Below are positions 9,151 to 22,275 of a stretch of 64,000 bases of DNA, in pieces. The translations under genes were made by a program, and so were the position numbers. Below the pieces are notes generated by a model. The model was not told the DNA's origin and ran no database searches. It saw only the letters and a list, made by a program, of their open reading frames with translations. The stretch lies in assembly GCF_024713975.1 (NCBI RefSeq), contig NC_091097.1, positions 4,686,361 to 4,750,360 of the forward strand, read 5' to 3'. This stretch comes from Paralichthys olivaceus (taxonomy: Eukaryota; Chordata; Actinopteri; Pleuronectiformes; Paralichthyidae). The first letter of the stretch is position 1; every line of letters begins with the position of its first letter.

Positions 9151-12100
9151 CAGTGTCAACTTATTTTATCGTAGACGTGAACTCCATTACAGCATCAACT
9201 ACAGTCGGCTTTGATTCAACATGATTCTCTTCAGCTTGCTCTGGTCAAGAAAACTAAAACATTGACTACACAACCTCACAGCATTCACTCTCACTTGGAC
9301 TGGGAGTCCAGGTCAGCAGTTTCAGATCAGCCTTTATTTTACTGGAATCCAAGTAAATACTTGAACAGTGATGGATGATTCAATGTCCACCAACCCGTCA
9401 TGTGATATAAATGAAGTCTGACAACCAACACAGACACACAGCAGGGGTCCCCTGCAGCCAGCGGGGCATTTAGGGCATTTCAACGTCCACATGGCGATCT
9501 GGCCGGACTTTTACAGATCACCAGAGCTGCGGCCGTGCCAGATGCTCCTGTGAATGAGCGAATGAGCCAGGAGTGAGAGCGCAGCGGTGGGCGGGTGGGT
9601 GGTGGTGGTGGTGGTGAGGATGACGGGAGGTCGCGGTGTCTATAGCCCCTACAACACAGACGGCTGTTTGTGCCATGCAGCACCCCCACCGACCCCACCT
9701 TGGTCTCCAACTCTCAGCTCCTAGTTCACACTTCATAAATCAAGATGGCCTGTCCTCATGTGAATTCATCTCTCTCTGTGCTGGATAATAGTGGTGGTAT
9801 TGTTCCACGGCAAGGATACATTTCAGAGACATAAACTACCCTCTGGGCCGATGTACGGCTTGATAGCTCTACCAGGTCCTGGGTGTCCATACGGAGACGC
9901 CAAGGACTGAAATTGCAGTCCTCCCGTGTCATGCTCAGTCTGGTTGGTTATATTTTCAACTCCTCTGGCAGCTAAAATAGTTCCAAAAATAAGAACACTA
10001 ATTGGCCAGTGTTTATTTCTGTATGGGAGAAATACTCTAAGTGTTTTTAGCAGGTTGTTTGTGGCACGATGGTTTAACAGTCAGGGCTCTCTGGGAGGTA
10101 CGGCTCAGTCCACTGCATGGAAAAAGAGCCGACTCTCCCCTTTTTTTAATAAATAAGGCCTTTTATACGAAAATTGGTAATACAGTATAGTTGTGTGTGA
10201 GGCTGGCAAGGCAGCGTGTGACATCATGAGTGTTGACTCATGAGCAGATGAGTGATGCACACTGAGCTTTTTGCCTCAAACTCATGTTTAGTGCCACAGA
10301 AAAGTAGTAAAGCCTCCCTCTCTCTCTCTCTCCTTCTGTCTGTCTCCCTGTCTCTCGCTCCACAGCTCAGAGTCGGGGAGGGGGTCTGGTAATGAAGCAA
10401 GTGTTTCTATGCGTTGTGAGGGGGGCTGTCAGCTCCACACACAGCAGACCTCTGTCACCTGTTGCCACCAGTGGGAGTCTCGGCGGGCGACAGGCACGGG
10501 GCCAAGCGTGGCAGCCAGTGGCAGGGCCCCGGCTCCACCTATAGACGAGCACGACGGGGTGATTTACGCTGCCTCCACGCAGAGGTGTCTACGGACACTC
10601 GTGGAGCAGCGGCGGCACACAGCCAGGCCAATGTCTGACTTTTTAAACTCCCCACCGTCTCATGTAGACATGAAACAAAGTGCAGCTCTCACTGTCGGAT
10701 TATTTGGCACGGTGATAAAAATGAAACGGACGGCACAGCTAATTGGTTCTTTCATCACTGAATTAGCTGAGGATGAGAACCTTCACAGGCAGCCTCAAAG
10801 GACACATTGGAAAGGGCCAGTCACGGTTCAGTATACTTGAAACAAACTACAGTACGTTGTCTGACCTCATCTGAAAGCAAAACATTGTAAACCTGGATTG
10901 AACAGCCTCACAACTGAAGGCGCAGTGAAAAGCCTGTTGTCATCAACACTATTACCTTTTAGACTCACTCAAACTGCATTTACGCTTGGCGTCTACTCTC
11001 AAACGCTTGAGTTTGACAGCCACTAAGATGGAGACTTTTGAAAAATGCTGCTGGCACCGTTTTAGTTTGAAAACTTTTTGGGTCGTCTCTTAGTCTGGAC
11101 ACATTTTTGGAAACAATGACGCAGATGCCAACGTTCATTTCCTGATTGGTCCCTCCGAGTCTCGACGTATCCTCCCCTGATTCATCACACCTCATCATGT
11201 GACGAAAAGCATCGCTGACCTTGTTTTCTATGCTGCTAGAACAGCAGGGGAGCAGTTATTCGAGCGATCTATTTCTGTGGGCGTTGCGGTCCAATCCCGG
11301 TGTGTGTAAATGATCATGTGATGTGCTTTAACAGAAACAGTTAATGTGCACTCACATGGTGCCAGAACAATGAGTTCCTGACTGGGAATATTCACGTGAA
11401 AGCCATCTCAAGCTGGAACAACAACTCGACTACCTTGAGTTGCTGGCGTTATCGCTAATTCACAAATTAACGTGAACTTGTCAAACGTTGTGTCTTACAC
11501 CACAACAAATTTTGAGTCCATGTTTTTTTCCCCACATTCTAACAACATATCCACAACTCAGGAAATGGGACCTTCTGAAGACCATGTGAACGCACAGTTA
11601 GTATTCTCTATAGAAAGTTATTCATTCTGTGTCATTGGTTGAACTCAGGAAAAGTGGTGAGAGCAGTTTAAAGTCTAAAGAATGATGCAAGTGCTTAACA
11701 GAGGAGTTTATATCCTGCAATGTTTCTCACCTCCAACTCGAAGTGTCAGGGGACAGGGATTCAGATGCTTTCCTAAGATCCAACAAGAACTTAAATCAGA
11801 AGCAAACTGACCTCAACAGGTTCAAAGCTGATTTTAAGGGCCTGACGCCAATACCAATATGAGCTTAAAACATTTCTGATCCCAATAGATATATAAAAAA
11901 AAAATTGTTATCATTCCTATGATGTCTTCATTGAATTCTTATGACAAAGAAATTTCAATAAAGCTTGATATTTTTCAGTTTCATCATAAAAATATGAAAC
12001 TTATAAATGAAAGGAAACAAATAATACAATCAAATAAACTGAATTTAGATGTTTAAATAAACAATTTATTTATATACAAAATATGAACATAAATGCAAAT

Positions 12101-12329
12101 CTTTTCTGCATTATTTATCCTGTAAATCAAACTTTTCATATCAGCAAACACAGATACTGATGCCTGGGAAAGGCTCATATCGACTGATTTTATCAGCATA
12201 TTTGTTAAGATGGTAATAATGGCTGAAGTACAAAACATAGCTATGATATAAATTTATATACCTACATAATCTTAAACTCCTGAAAAACACTCGAAATGCC
12301 CCAAAGCGTCAGATTGAGCGCTCAAGAAG
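9151..12329. other. Gene-free stretch with one candidate exon-like ORF
   Basis: No recognised gene. A (GGT)n/(GTG)n tract lies near 9594-9617. A pyrimidine-rich stretch ending in CCACAG (10318-10365) is followed by an ORF of about 158 codons (10367-10840) of unknown nature. From about 11880 the sequence is strongly AT-rich. Confidence 0.4.
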
Positions 12330-12362
12330 TTTTTCAGGTGCGCTCTCTGCGCGCCTGAAAAA
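12330..12362. other. 14-bp perfect hairpin
   Basis: Left arm 12330-12343 (TTTTTCAGGTGCGC) pairs with right arm 12349-12362 (GCGCGCCTGAAAAA), with one G:U pair and a 5-base loop TCTCT. The A run continues past the stem. It lies at the edge of a GC-richer, non-repetitive segment (12330-12800). Function unknown; it could be an RNA hairpin or a cruciform. Confidence 0.6.
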
Positions 12363-12884
12363 AAAAACCCCACCGCAGCACGAGATGAGACGGAGTAATG
12401 AAGACTGACGGCAAGAGCAATGGGATTTGAGTCGAGAGGGGGGAGGGGGTTTAGGGATTGAGACTGGCTCGCCGCTGCAGCAGCAGTCAGCGCTGCAGTG
12501 GAAAGGGTTAACACGAGACAGTAAAGTGAATCCAGATGTGCTGTTATTATTAATATCTCTGGCTGATGAATGGGAAGGTAAAATTACAGGCGCCAGCCAG
12601 GGAGGCCCTGTGTGCTGCCCTGCCACCCAGGCGCTTCCCAGTTCACCTCCACAGCTCCGGCAGCAGCAAATTGGGGCGAGACCATCGTCGAGCCTCCACG
12701 TGGCTTCAGCGTGTCCAGGAGCAACCAGGGGGTGAAACAGTGGAATTAGACAAACAGGCGGTCAATGTCACAAGCCAGTGGTCCATCAGCGATGGCTGAC
12801 AGACTCTGTCACTTGACACTGTGAGTCCAGCTACAATGCAGGAATGATTCCATGCTGGTGTTCGAAAATGGGTTTGTGAAGGAC
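12363..12884. other. GC-balanced non-repetitive segment
   Basis: Overlapping short ORFs are open on both strands but none resembles a known protein. The stretch contains GCTGTTATTATTAATATC and GGTAAAATTACAGGCGCC and lacks the repeat families found elsewhere. It is a candidate regulatory element of the noggin flank; this is inference only. Confidence 0.3.
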
Positions 12885-13280
12885 CATCAATTTTTAGATA
12901 ATCAAAAGCTTTCAGGAGGGTAGCAGGAGATTGTCCGGGTCAGACACGTTCACAACAACGGGAACATTTCCTCCACATTCAGGTGGCACCTTGGGCGAAG
13001 GTGCAGGAGATGAGAGGTGCAGACCCTGCAACTTGTTTGAGAATGTCTTCATCAGCCCTTATCACCAAAACTCAAGTTGAAATATTAGTACATGTATGGC
13101 TCCTCTTTTTCATCCTTGGGATATTTCTATTCTTCCACCTTTCCCGTCCTTCTCGCGTTAAAAACATCATCAACACGCCACTGAATCACTGGCAATGTTG
13201 CTGTGTTCTCACATGGGCTCACTGGAACCAATTCAGGAAAGTGTTCAGACTTCAGTGCAGGTCTGAAAGCAGATATATAG
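12885..13280. mobile_element. Dispersed repeat family C, copy 1
   Basis: It shares GCAGGAGATTGTCC(G/A)GGTCAGAC with 30690-30990, and ATGGCTCCTCTTT, CATCATCAACACGCC and TGTTCTCACATGGGCTC with 14283-14720 and 60195-60395. The family looks like a non-autonomous DNA transposon. Boundaries are not resolved. Confidence 0.5.
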
Positions 13281-14282
13281 TCAGTCCATAAAAGTTAATT
13301 ACCGACTGTTTTGTTAAGATTGCTTGTTTGAGTTTCTTTCATTTAAAAAAATGCAGATTCCACTTTCTCGTGTCGCTGTTTTTCCTCCGTACAATAAACC
13401 CCTGTAACCTAAACATCTTTGGGTTTTGCTCGGTAAAAGAGACCAAATAAGGGATTTGAAGACATCACCTTAGTTGATTTGGTGTCAGGAGTTATAACAT
13501 CAAAATAAATCATTATTATGTGCAGCCCGACACAGAGCAGATTGAAACTCAGCGAATAAATCAGAGAATTAGAATGTTTGTGAGGAGAATTTCAGTTTGT
13601 TTACTTGACTGAAGCGTCATGCAGCTCTGTGGACTTGATAGGAAGCAACCATAATCACTTTATTGGCTCTATAAGCTGCTCACACCTCCTTCAATTCACA
13701 CCTCAGTCAGCCTCTCGTGTTGGTTCAACATGCGACTGTGTTGTTGCTGTGAACTCAAACAGACGTGGAGACAGACAGGATTTCACACCGATTCTGGGAG
13801 GCAGAATAGTTGGTTTTTTTTATCTCTTTTCCCTCTTTTTTTTTTTTTTCTTTCTATGTCCAGTTATTGAGCAGAAACCCTGCTGGTTTAAAGTTTCCTT
13901 TTTAAAAAAAAAAAAAAAAAATGCTTCAGAACACAGCTGTGATATGATGTTTGCACCACAATCATATTGTTAATCCATTTTTATTTCATTTTCACAGCTT
14001 CCCTTTTTTAGGTGTCAGTTGCTCAACACACGTTCCCGCCTTCTACTAAAATGGGAAATATCAGAGTAGGTGAAAAACATATCAGAGTGGGTGAAAATAC
14101 AGCAAAACAATGACTGAAAATTCCCAGCGAGCGAGAGGGCATGTTGACGAAGTTGAACATGCAACAGACACAAAACTAGATTAATACAAAAATCCCAGGC
14201 TTTTGACTCTTTAGTTGATTTTTGTCCAGCTAAATTCATATGGCACTGATGTCAATGCCAAAACAAACATTACAGCTGAGTC
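13281..14282. other. Intergenic DNA, nothing recognised
   Basis: It contains a T-rich run near 13833-13852 and an A run near 13903-13920. ORFs crossing these runs are chance products. Confidence 0.4.
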
Positions 14283-14720
14283 AGTAGCTTCTTCTTCCCC
14301 AATCATGTGACGTCCACAGCACAATTTTTACGTCAAGTCCTCCCTCCTGCATGCTTCAATTCTTCGGTTGTTGTCAACGCGTCCGACCCAAATGTTGTCC
14401 TGCTGCATTCTTCAAGGCAAAGTCTGGAAAATGTAATTTTGGAGTTGACACTTTCGTTAGCCTCTTTGACTTGAATGGCTCCTCTTTAACATCTTAAAAT
14501 ATCTATATTATTTTTGTTTTATTTCACTTTTTGTCACGTTACAGACATCATCAACACGCCCACTCACTTCCTGTGAATTTATATGGGTTTGGCAGGAAAA
14601 CTTCCAGAAAATGTACGGAACAACTCACTCACAAATTTGTGTTCTCACATACGGCCCCAAATTTCAGGTCTGAAAGCAACTTCACCCCTTCAGGCAACCG
14701 TTCTGTGATGGCTGTGTGTA
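14283..14720 (+). mobile_element. Dispersed repeat family C, copy 2
   Basis: The order is CCTCCCTCCTGCATGC, then GTCAACGCGTCCGACCC, then ATGGCTCCTCTTTAACATC, then CATCATCAACACGCCC, ending with GTTCTCACATACGGCC and GGTCTGAAAGCA. In copies at 12885 and 30690 the GTCAGACGCGTTC-like part is in the opposite direction relative to the rest. Confidence 0.5.
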
Positions 14721-15924
14721 TTAGGTTTGTACATCATGTTGTTGAAGAAGCTGTTTACAAGAGCAGAGGAGAAGGTTCCTGGCTGGTGGAGGAGGAGACA
14801 GAGGGGAGGGTGCAGCATAGGCTGGTGGGAACTGAGAAACAAGCGTAAATCCAGTAGGGTAGCTGGAGCCTGGCTGGCCACAGGGGCTGTTGTTTTAACC
14901 GTCAGACGCATGGCAGCAGAGAGGGAGGGGGGTGCGGCGGTGGCTGTAGGTAGGATTTGGAGGGGAAGTGTGGTGGGTGGTGTCCCTCTCGGGTTGCTGC
15001 TGTCCCCAAGCAGTCCTGTGGGAGCTGCCCCAGCCAGCCTCTCTGTCGCTGGCTGCCCCCCTCCACCACAACTGCTGCCCGGCATGGGGCCCCCACCATC
15101 CCTCCACATGACAGCTCAGAAGACAACCTCACGCTGGCTTTACTCACCCTCCTTTGTGCGTTTTCAACACAGGGATACCAGACAAATTATGCTTAATGAC
15201 CGGCGGTGGTTGCCAGAGGAATGGCTGCTTTGTTGCCAGTGCCAAGTGTGTAAATGTTAGGTTGCAACCTTATCCACTCGCCCTCAGCCCCACTGAGCAG
15301 ATGCTCTTTCTGTAGCTGGAACAAACAGCCTGCGCCAGGTTCGGGTCTTTGGGCAACATGAAGCTCCTGAGTGCAGCTAATCAGTGGCGGCTAGATGTTC
15401 CCACAGTCTGACTTTGCACCCAAATGATGGTATATTAGATGTTTTATGCCTTTCTCTACTTTACTAAGTACATCTCATGCCTGTTTCATGTTACTGAGCT
15501 CAAATTTGTGTTATGATGCAATTCAACTTTTATTTTCAAAAGTGCTGCATGCTATAAATGTATTCCACTGGACTTTGGAGGGAGGAGTCAGGTTTGTAGG
15601 TTTGAAAACAGAAATCCAAAAGTCTAAAAAATACAGAGGTTGCACATTGAGTTTACTTTGCCTGCAAATAGAGTGAGATCAGTTAAAGCTAGTCTTAAAT
15701 TTAAATTTTACACCCGTTATTGTTTTTAATTGTTCCTTGTGGTCACCATCTTCACCCATGGGAAATTTCTAGAAGAGCCCAACCAATTTATTTGTTGGCT
15801 AATATCGTATTGCCAAAATATATTTTCTTCAGGCATCTGCCTATTCATCTTGTGTTTCTGTTTTTGTTCTTTTTACCTAAATGTTTTGTTTTGTTTTGTT
15901 CTATTGCATTGTGTTTTGTTGTGT
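14721..15924. other. GC-rich segment (about 14760-15120) and flank
   Basis: Long overlapping ORFs on both strands (up to 177 codons) arise here because the segment is GC-rich and stop-poor. None resembles a known protein and the low-complexity G/P-rich translations look non-coding. Confidence 0.35.
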
Positions 15925-15992
15925 TCCAATACACAAGCTGCTATGACACCTTAATTTCCCTCCGGGGATGAATAAAGTACTCTATCTATCTA
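15925..15992 (+). mobile_element. LINE/retroposon 3' tail
   Basis: TTAATTTCCCTCCGGGGATG followed by AATAAAGTACTCTATCTATC is the typical 3' terminus of a fish non-LTR retroelement ending in short tandem CTAT repeats. The T-rich text from about 15720 may be its decayed 3' UTR. Confidence 0.6.
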
Positions 15993-17669
15993 TGTTCTAT
16001 ACATTTGGTTGTATTTGTATTGTTCCTCAGTTATTAGTTTTAGTCATTACTTATAATGAAATATCAAGCCCCTGCCACAAAATATCCACATCGTTCTAAT
16101 TTCTAAGCAAAAGAAAATAGAAAGTAAAATCAATCTCAGTTAAACCAACTAATCATGTGAAAAACACCTTAACGATAAAGGTTTCCTTAACACAAGGATT
16201 GTGTGTTAATCCACCACTGAAAATAGTCCCAAACATATTACATTGAACTTACAGCTGATAAGAAAATTGCAAAAAACGAAAAACAAAACTATATATATAT
16301 CATTTTGACTTTATGTTAAAATTGTAATGTGCATTTTTTTTAAACACATTGACTCCTTCCTGTTTTTTTGCATTGTATATATTGAGTTTTACTTTTTTGT
16401 TTATTGTGTGTTATCTGAACTGCTGACAGGACTAAACTATAATTCATCACTATAGTTTTTATTCTAGATTGTCTTAGTACTTCAGAGCAAGCAAAAAATA
16501 AAAATAAAAAATACTGCGCAGACTTTACTCTGCTCCGAGCTCTGATTTATCTCCACTGGAGTTGAATTACAGAGAAACTTTCACAACAGGAAAATGTTAA
16601 TTGATTTCTAATCAATGTAACTGAGCTGTGTGGGTACGGCAAACACAGCGAGCTTAGGTTTCGACTAATTCCACAAGTCTGAAAAATGAGGAGTGGCAGA
16701 GAGAGGAGACTTTTTAAAAAGCTGGAGTCAGTCTGATTGCTCCCCAGGGAGACATTTCCACCCAAGTGTCCCACAAATGACATGTTTGTATGTAACGTAA
16801 TATGCTTTCTTTAAGAGGTGACGCTTTGGTGCGAGACACATTCTTCCCCAGGGCCCTGCAGTCAAACACTGAAAATGTGTGGCTTGCTCTCCTCCATCTT
16901 TCTCTTGTCGAGCATTAAATACTAGTGAGAGATCATACCTGCTCAGGTGCCTGATTAACTTTGATTTATTCGCCCTGCTAATTCACTAAACTCCTGCAAG
17001 AGAACTCTCTAAATTATAGATTTATTCACACACGCTGAAGAAAACAAATTCACTATATTCCAAGTGGAATTAAACTTTTTTATATATATTTTTTTAATTT
17101 AAGAGGGATTCTTGAGGGCAAATTTACTGGACAATGAAATCACACATCTGTGTTGCACACAAGCAAATTAACAGGCAATTTGTACCAACGAGATCTGTGT
17201 TGGTTTAAATTAGGCCGTCACATAAACACAGAAATAAAAACATTTTCCACTGCTCCGGGCTGCGAGACGTTTGTTTTCTGAAGCATTTTTCTCACGCAGC
17301 ACGAAACATAAAGACGTCCACAGAGCTTCACTGCAGACACAAGCTGCATGTGCAAGTTTGATAAGTTCTAATATTTAGATGACAGCCATGCTAAGTTTTG
17401 GCCCCTGATGCTGGAGTGAAACTGACTCTTTGCTCATATGGTTTCCAAGAAGCTGACGTGTAAAACTCTTGACAAAAGTAAAAGGACACATAACAGGCAG
17501 AGTTTGAATTTCATGGACCTCAAACAGAGAAACATTTGATAACAGCTAGTCTGTCCTGTTTGTTGTTGTCTGATGTTCATTTATTGACCGTTGACTTGTA
17601 CTTTATGCTACTTTGGTTATTATGTATGTGCTCTAAGAAAGACCAGGGATCAACACAAGACCACCTAAA
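15993..17669. other. Intergenic DNA, nothing recognised
   Basis: AT-rich, with no exon, RNA gene or clear repeat recognised. Confidence 0.4.
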
Positions 17670-18065
17670 CCATAGACTATACATAAATATGGATGGAGAC
17701 TCCGGGTCCGGAAAGTGAAGCCAATGCAGAAGTGCCTGAAATCTGTATTCTCTTGAATGACCAGCAGAGGGCGACTACAACACTTTCAAAAGAAGTCAGT
17801 TACTATAGAAGTCTTTGAGAAAATGACTCTGCTTCTCTCTACATGTAGAACATCAGAAAATATTTTCCAAAGAAGTTTATGGTCAATCTCTAGTTTCATG
17901 GCTTCTCCAATAGAGCATGATGTTCATTTTGTAAACTACAGTCCAATTTAGAATCAAATGGACGACAAAGCACTGTCTGCATTAGGGAGTGGATACCATA
18001 TGATTGACATCTACTACCATCCAATGGGTGGAGGTGGGTGTGCAGCATCCTCAAGCTCTCAGTCA
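17670..18065 (+). mobile_element. Dispersed repeat family B, long copy
   Basis: It shares, in the same order, GAAGTGCCTGAAA, CTGTATTCTNTNGAATGACC, AGCAGAGGG, AAGAAGTTTATGGTC, ATCTCTAGTTTCA and CCAATGGGTGG with 27930-28250. No ORF is present. It appears to be a non-autonomous repeat of several hundred bases. Confidence 0.7.
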
Positions 18066-18413
18066 GGCTCCACCCCAGAAAAATCGAATTCAGCTGACAA
18101 CATTTTTTAGTCGGGTTCAAACTTAGACAATACCATGTGACTCATCTATCAGTGGAATTAGTCCCCATCACTTACATGGAGAGGGTTTGCTTTGAAGCAG
18201 TGGTTACAGTGATCAACAACTCATTTAAATATTGTTTTGAAAAAGATGAAAACAGTGAATCTGTCCTTTAATGTTAATCAGAATGAATGACATAAAAATA
18301 TGAATGTGTGCAATTAAAACCACAAATGTATATCAGTAGGTGATGCAAAGCTTTATACTGAACTTTTATTTTGAAAATTTGGGAAGCTGGATCTGAAGAT
18401 TGTGTTGATAACT

Positions 18414-18740
18414 CTAAGGTCCTGTGTGTAAGATTTAGGTGAAAGGGAACAATGTAGAATAATCCTCATGATGTTTTCACTAGTTCATTTCATCTAAATT
18501 GTATGAATTGTAGTTTTCTTTACCCTCAGAAAAGACCATTTATATTTAAATACTTTATATTTACATCAAGGGGACCCTCTCTACGGAGGCCGCCATGTTT
18601 TTAACATTAGTCCAGACTGGACAAACTAAACACCTTTTATGACAATTAAAGGCTACTGCAGTTTCATTTTTATGGTGAGGTGAAGGGTGTTCAGCTGCAA
18701 CATGCAATTTCAACACTAGATATCACAATCTTGTATTTAA
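18414..18740 (-). mobile_element. TTAA MITE family A, copy 2 (inverted)
   Basis: This is an inverted copy of the 3739-4101 element: GTGTGTAAGATTTAGGTGAA at the left, GGCCGCCATGTTTTTAACAT in the middle and GATATCACAATCTTG at the right, followed by TTAA (18737-18740). The left TTAA is mutated and the right terminus carries a small deletion, so it is an older copy. Confidence 0.75.
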
Positions 18741-21700
18741 ACCATTAATCTGTTATCAATATAACTACAGATAAGGATTCTATTATTCTATTAATATTCG
18801 CTTCAGCTCAGTGAGTCACAAATGCACACATGCTCCCAAGAGTCGCCCCGCGTGGCCACCGCCTCCTTGTCTAGTTGCAAATCTTCTGCAGATAAATGTT
18901 GTTTCTTTGGGGGGAATCGAGAGTGATAGATGGTCTGCTGGGTTGTGACATGGCAATTTGGTGTGGAATGGTGCACTGTCACCAGGCTCCAGTGATCAAA
19001 GCAGTCACAGGGGTCAGCAGGACAGTTCACAGCCTTCACACCCAAACCAGCCCTCCTTCACAATCACGGCATGTTCCTCCATCCCCTGCCGTGTGAACTC
19101 AGGAGGCCTGACGTTCGGATGCAGACAAACTACTTCTGCATTTACAAGCTGCTTTTTTGTTTGTGATGGGGTTTTTTTGCACAGGACTTCATTGAGATCA
19201 CTTGCTCATCAACGTCTCCACCTTTGGAGTTTGTGTGTTTCAGCGTCTTTTCTTGGCAAATATCACCGCTCAGTATTTCTCCACAGGACGCCTGGTATTT
19301 ACAACTACAATAAAAACTTTAATGAACTGGTTCCTCATCATATTGCTGTTGTGTGTTATTGTAGTGGCAAACAGATGTATCTGTATTTGAAACCATTGAT
19401 TATTTGCTTGAGTCCGTTAGTTAGAAGCAGAGTCCATGTTGTTAGATCTGTCTGCTCTGACAGATACGAGCCCTCTTTGGGGGGATCAAAGAAATTCTCT
19501 GCCAGCATGGGCGCTGTTTGACTGTGAAAACTCAACGTCGTGCCCCAGACTAGAAGGGATTCACTGTGAGATAGAGACACAGAGGGGGATCAGTGGTCAG
19601 CCCGGCTGAGGGCAGGGAGCGAGGGAGGGGTTGAAAGCAAACAGCCTACTGCCAGTGTGATATATGTCTAAGCCCACTGGGTGCAGAGCAGAGACACCCA
19701 GCTTAAGATCTTTAACTCGTCTCAGCAACCGGGATGGTCGATCCCTGTCGACTCTGTGACCCTAGCTGGTGCTTTATTAAAGAAAAACAGAGGATAAATT
19801 TCCATATGAAGGCAAAGACGAGAGCACAGCCTCAGATGAGAAATCTGTTAGTCAAATAATTACATAAGTTACATGTGAACTGCGATTGCATCTTTTTAGA
19901 CTCATCGTGAGACTCTGAATCAGTATTCCAGAACATTCCTCAGCGTCTTTGAAAGGGTTAAATTGCGTCACTTCCGCTGCAGGCTTTCACAAATCCACTT
20001 TATACATCTTTTGAGAAATGTAGACACAAAGAGTGAGGTTTTTATAAACGTCCAATCTGGATGATGTACTGACAATAAAATCCTCGACCGTTTTACACGT
20101 TTATATCGCGATATCAGTAAATGACATAACACAGCATACGTTCTGGAATATTATGGATATAACAACTGGAAATGTCTTTTTTGTCTAATCCACATCCAAT
20201 GTCATCACATTGATGCCAAAATCCCAGAAAATACAATATAAGACAGAGGGATTGATACTTTATTAATCCCCAGGTAAATTTTATATTCTACAATATTGCT
20301 GTCAATGATTGGAAGTATTTTTAATCCAAAAAATGCTAAATTGAAAAAAAACATTTTGTGACAAAAAAGAGGCTTAGTAAAGTCAATACATTAAATTAAA
20401 TGTATAATTTATGGGCTGGTATGACAAATCATTTAGGATATTGTGCAACCGTAGTGAGATGTTTATGGTTTATGGTTAAGAGCTGTGATGAGTGCATTTA
20501 TCTAAATTGTGGACTATTCCTCAACAAATTTACTCCACAAATAGGTTGATGGAATTTTAAAAGTTCTCTTCAATCAGCGTAAATTGATGCAGAAACCGGA
20601 GATTATAAATAGACAAGTTTCATTTCAAGTTTAGCCTGACACGACTTCTGCTCTGCTCCGTCCAAGCTCTAACCGATTCTTCGCAGCATCGTGAAAATCC
20701 ATCAAATCGTCTACGAAGATTTATTGCTCCAATTCAGCTTCCCAGACACTGAAGTATGAAAATAGTAGATTAAAGACAGAGGCCTGGTACCTGACCCTGA
20801 AACTGACTGACTGTTAAAATCTTCTTTTTTTCCTTCTTCCTCTTCTTCAAAATGTCAGTCCGACGCCAACTGGGGTCTACGAGCAAAGACGGGGACGGTG
20901 ATTTGCCATGCTGTAACAATTAATTAGGAGTCACTCAAATTACCTGAGCGGTTCGGAGACAGTCAACTGAGACGCTCCCATGAAGAAAGACCAACTCAGA
21001 CCACCCAGATCCCTTAGAGAGCACCCACTGCAAAAGACTTGTAGAATAATAGCAAATATGGTGTCAACATGGCAGCTAAAAGAACAAAAAGCTTTCGGAT
21101 CATCTCCTTGTCATGGGCTCACAACGGCCTGATGGGATAAAAAGGGTTACCTCTAAGATATTATTTTCCATGCTGAGTTTTCAAAAATAACAGCGGCACT
21201 CAAAGCTCTGGCGTTTATAGAGTTTGCAGGAGAATCACAACTTGACAAGCAGCGGCTCAACATCCCGTGCCCCTACGACGTGGTCCGATTTATTTAATAT
21301 TGTAACCCATTTCACAGAAATCTCTGCAGCAACAAACAGCCTGAGCTGGTGAGGACAGACGAGAAAATGTTGACAGTGAAAGCTGAGGAGTCTGTGGTCA
21401 CGTTGTTTTTATCGTCTTTCTGATTCTGCTTGGCAGGGAGCCTGCATCTGTACCTTCTAGCCTACTGTGCTTTTCTTCATCCAGCAAGGTTTACACTTAA
21501 CCATTGTGGCTTTTGGGGTTTGGTATCATTTACACAAGTATCTGGTTGTCACAGAGCTTAACAGAATAACATCTACTGGATTTGTGATAAGAGAATACGT
21601 TTCAGTCTTTTGAATGTCAGTCTGTGTGGGTCAGGCCTTAAACATGCTCAGCACTTTACATTTCCTACATTTCCCAGAGAGAATAGGGACACAAAGAAAA

Positions 21701-22119
21701 GTTCTAGCTTACTGAGGTAAAATCACATGGAGAAATACAAACTGTTGGTCTACTGCCTTCTGCTCAGATAAGAAGAAAATCACCTCAGCCTCTTAAACTA
21801 GATCAGAATCAGAGGTGGAATTAGAAACTGATAGAAAAACGATTGAATATGTCCATTTTATCAGACTTAGTTTAGTTGTTTTTACTCGTTGGTTGAGTTA
21901 TTTCTTTGTTTCACTCAATATAATTGAACGTGATGCTAGTAACTTTTTATGGACACGTTAACATGTTTATAGGCTCCTTGCACATTATTGCATTAAAGAT
22001 GATTAGCTTAATAGTAAGTCAGTGCTTATGTACTATTACTTCAAGGAGACATATTCTTCTCATATTCAGGTTGATCAATTACATTTTTGCTATTACTGGA
22101 AAAGTAATAATGCTCAAAT
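18741..22119. other. Gene-free stretch
   Basis: No gene was recognised. A short fossil retroelement tail (GATACTTTATTAATCCCCAG, 20251-20270) is present. The rest looks unique; short ORFs at 18803-19580 overlap on both strands and look accidental. Confidence 0.4.
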
Positions 22120-22275
22120 TTTTAAAAAACTCATCATATACTGTCCATTGCTGCAGCTCCTCTCTCCAGCCTCTGTCTGAAACACTTGGTTTTAGCTCCT
22201 GTCTCTTTAAGGCCCTCCTCCTGAGCCCTGTCTCCTCTGATTGGCCAGCTGGCCCGGTGTGTAGGAAATGTTGAT
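22120..22275 (+). repeat. Interspersed repeat family G
   Basis: GTCCATTGCTGCAGCTCCTC, CAGCCTCTGTCTGAAACACT and TCTCCTCTGATTGGCCAGC recur in part at 55960-56145 and 29515-29585. Class unknown. Confidence 0.55.

Noticed and set aside
10409..10840. Calling the 143-codon ORF a gene
   Set aside because: No homology, promoter or second exon is evident; kept only as a finding.
14690..15260. Overlapping ORFs of 177 (plus) and 139 (minus) codons
   Set aside because: Both strands are open because of GC-rich composition; the G/P-rich translations are low complexity with no domain.
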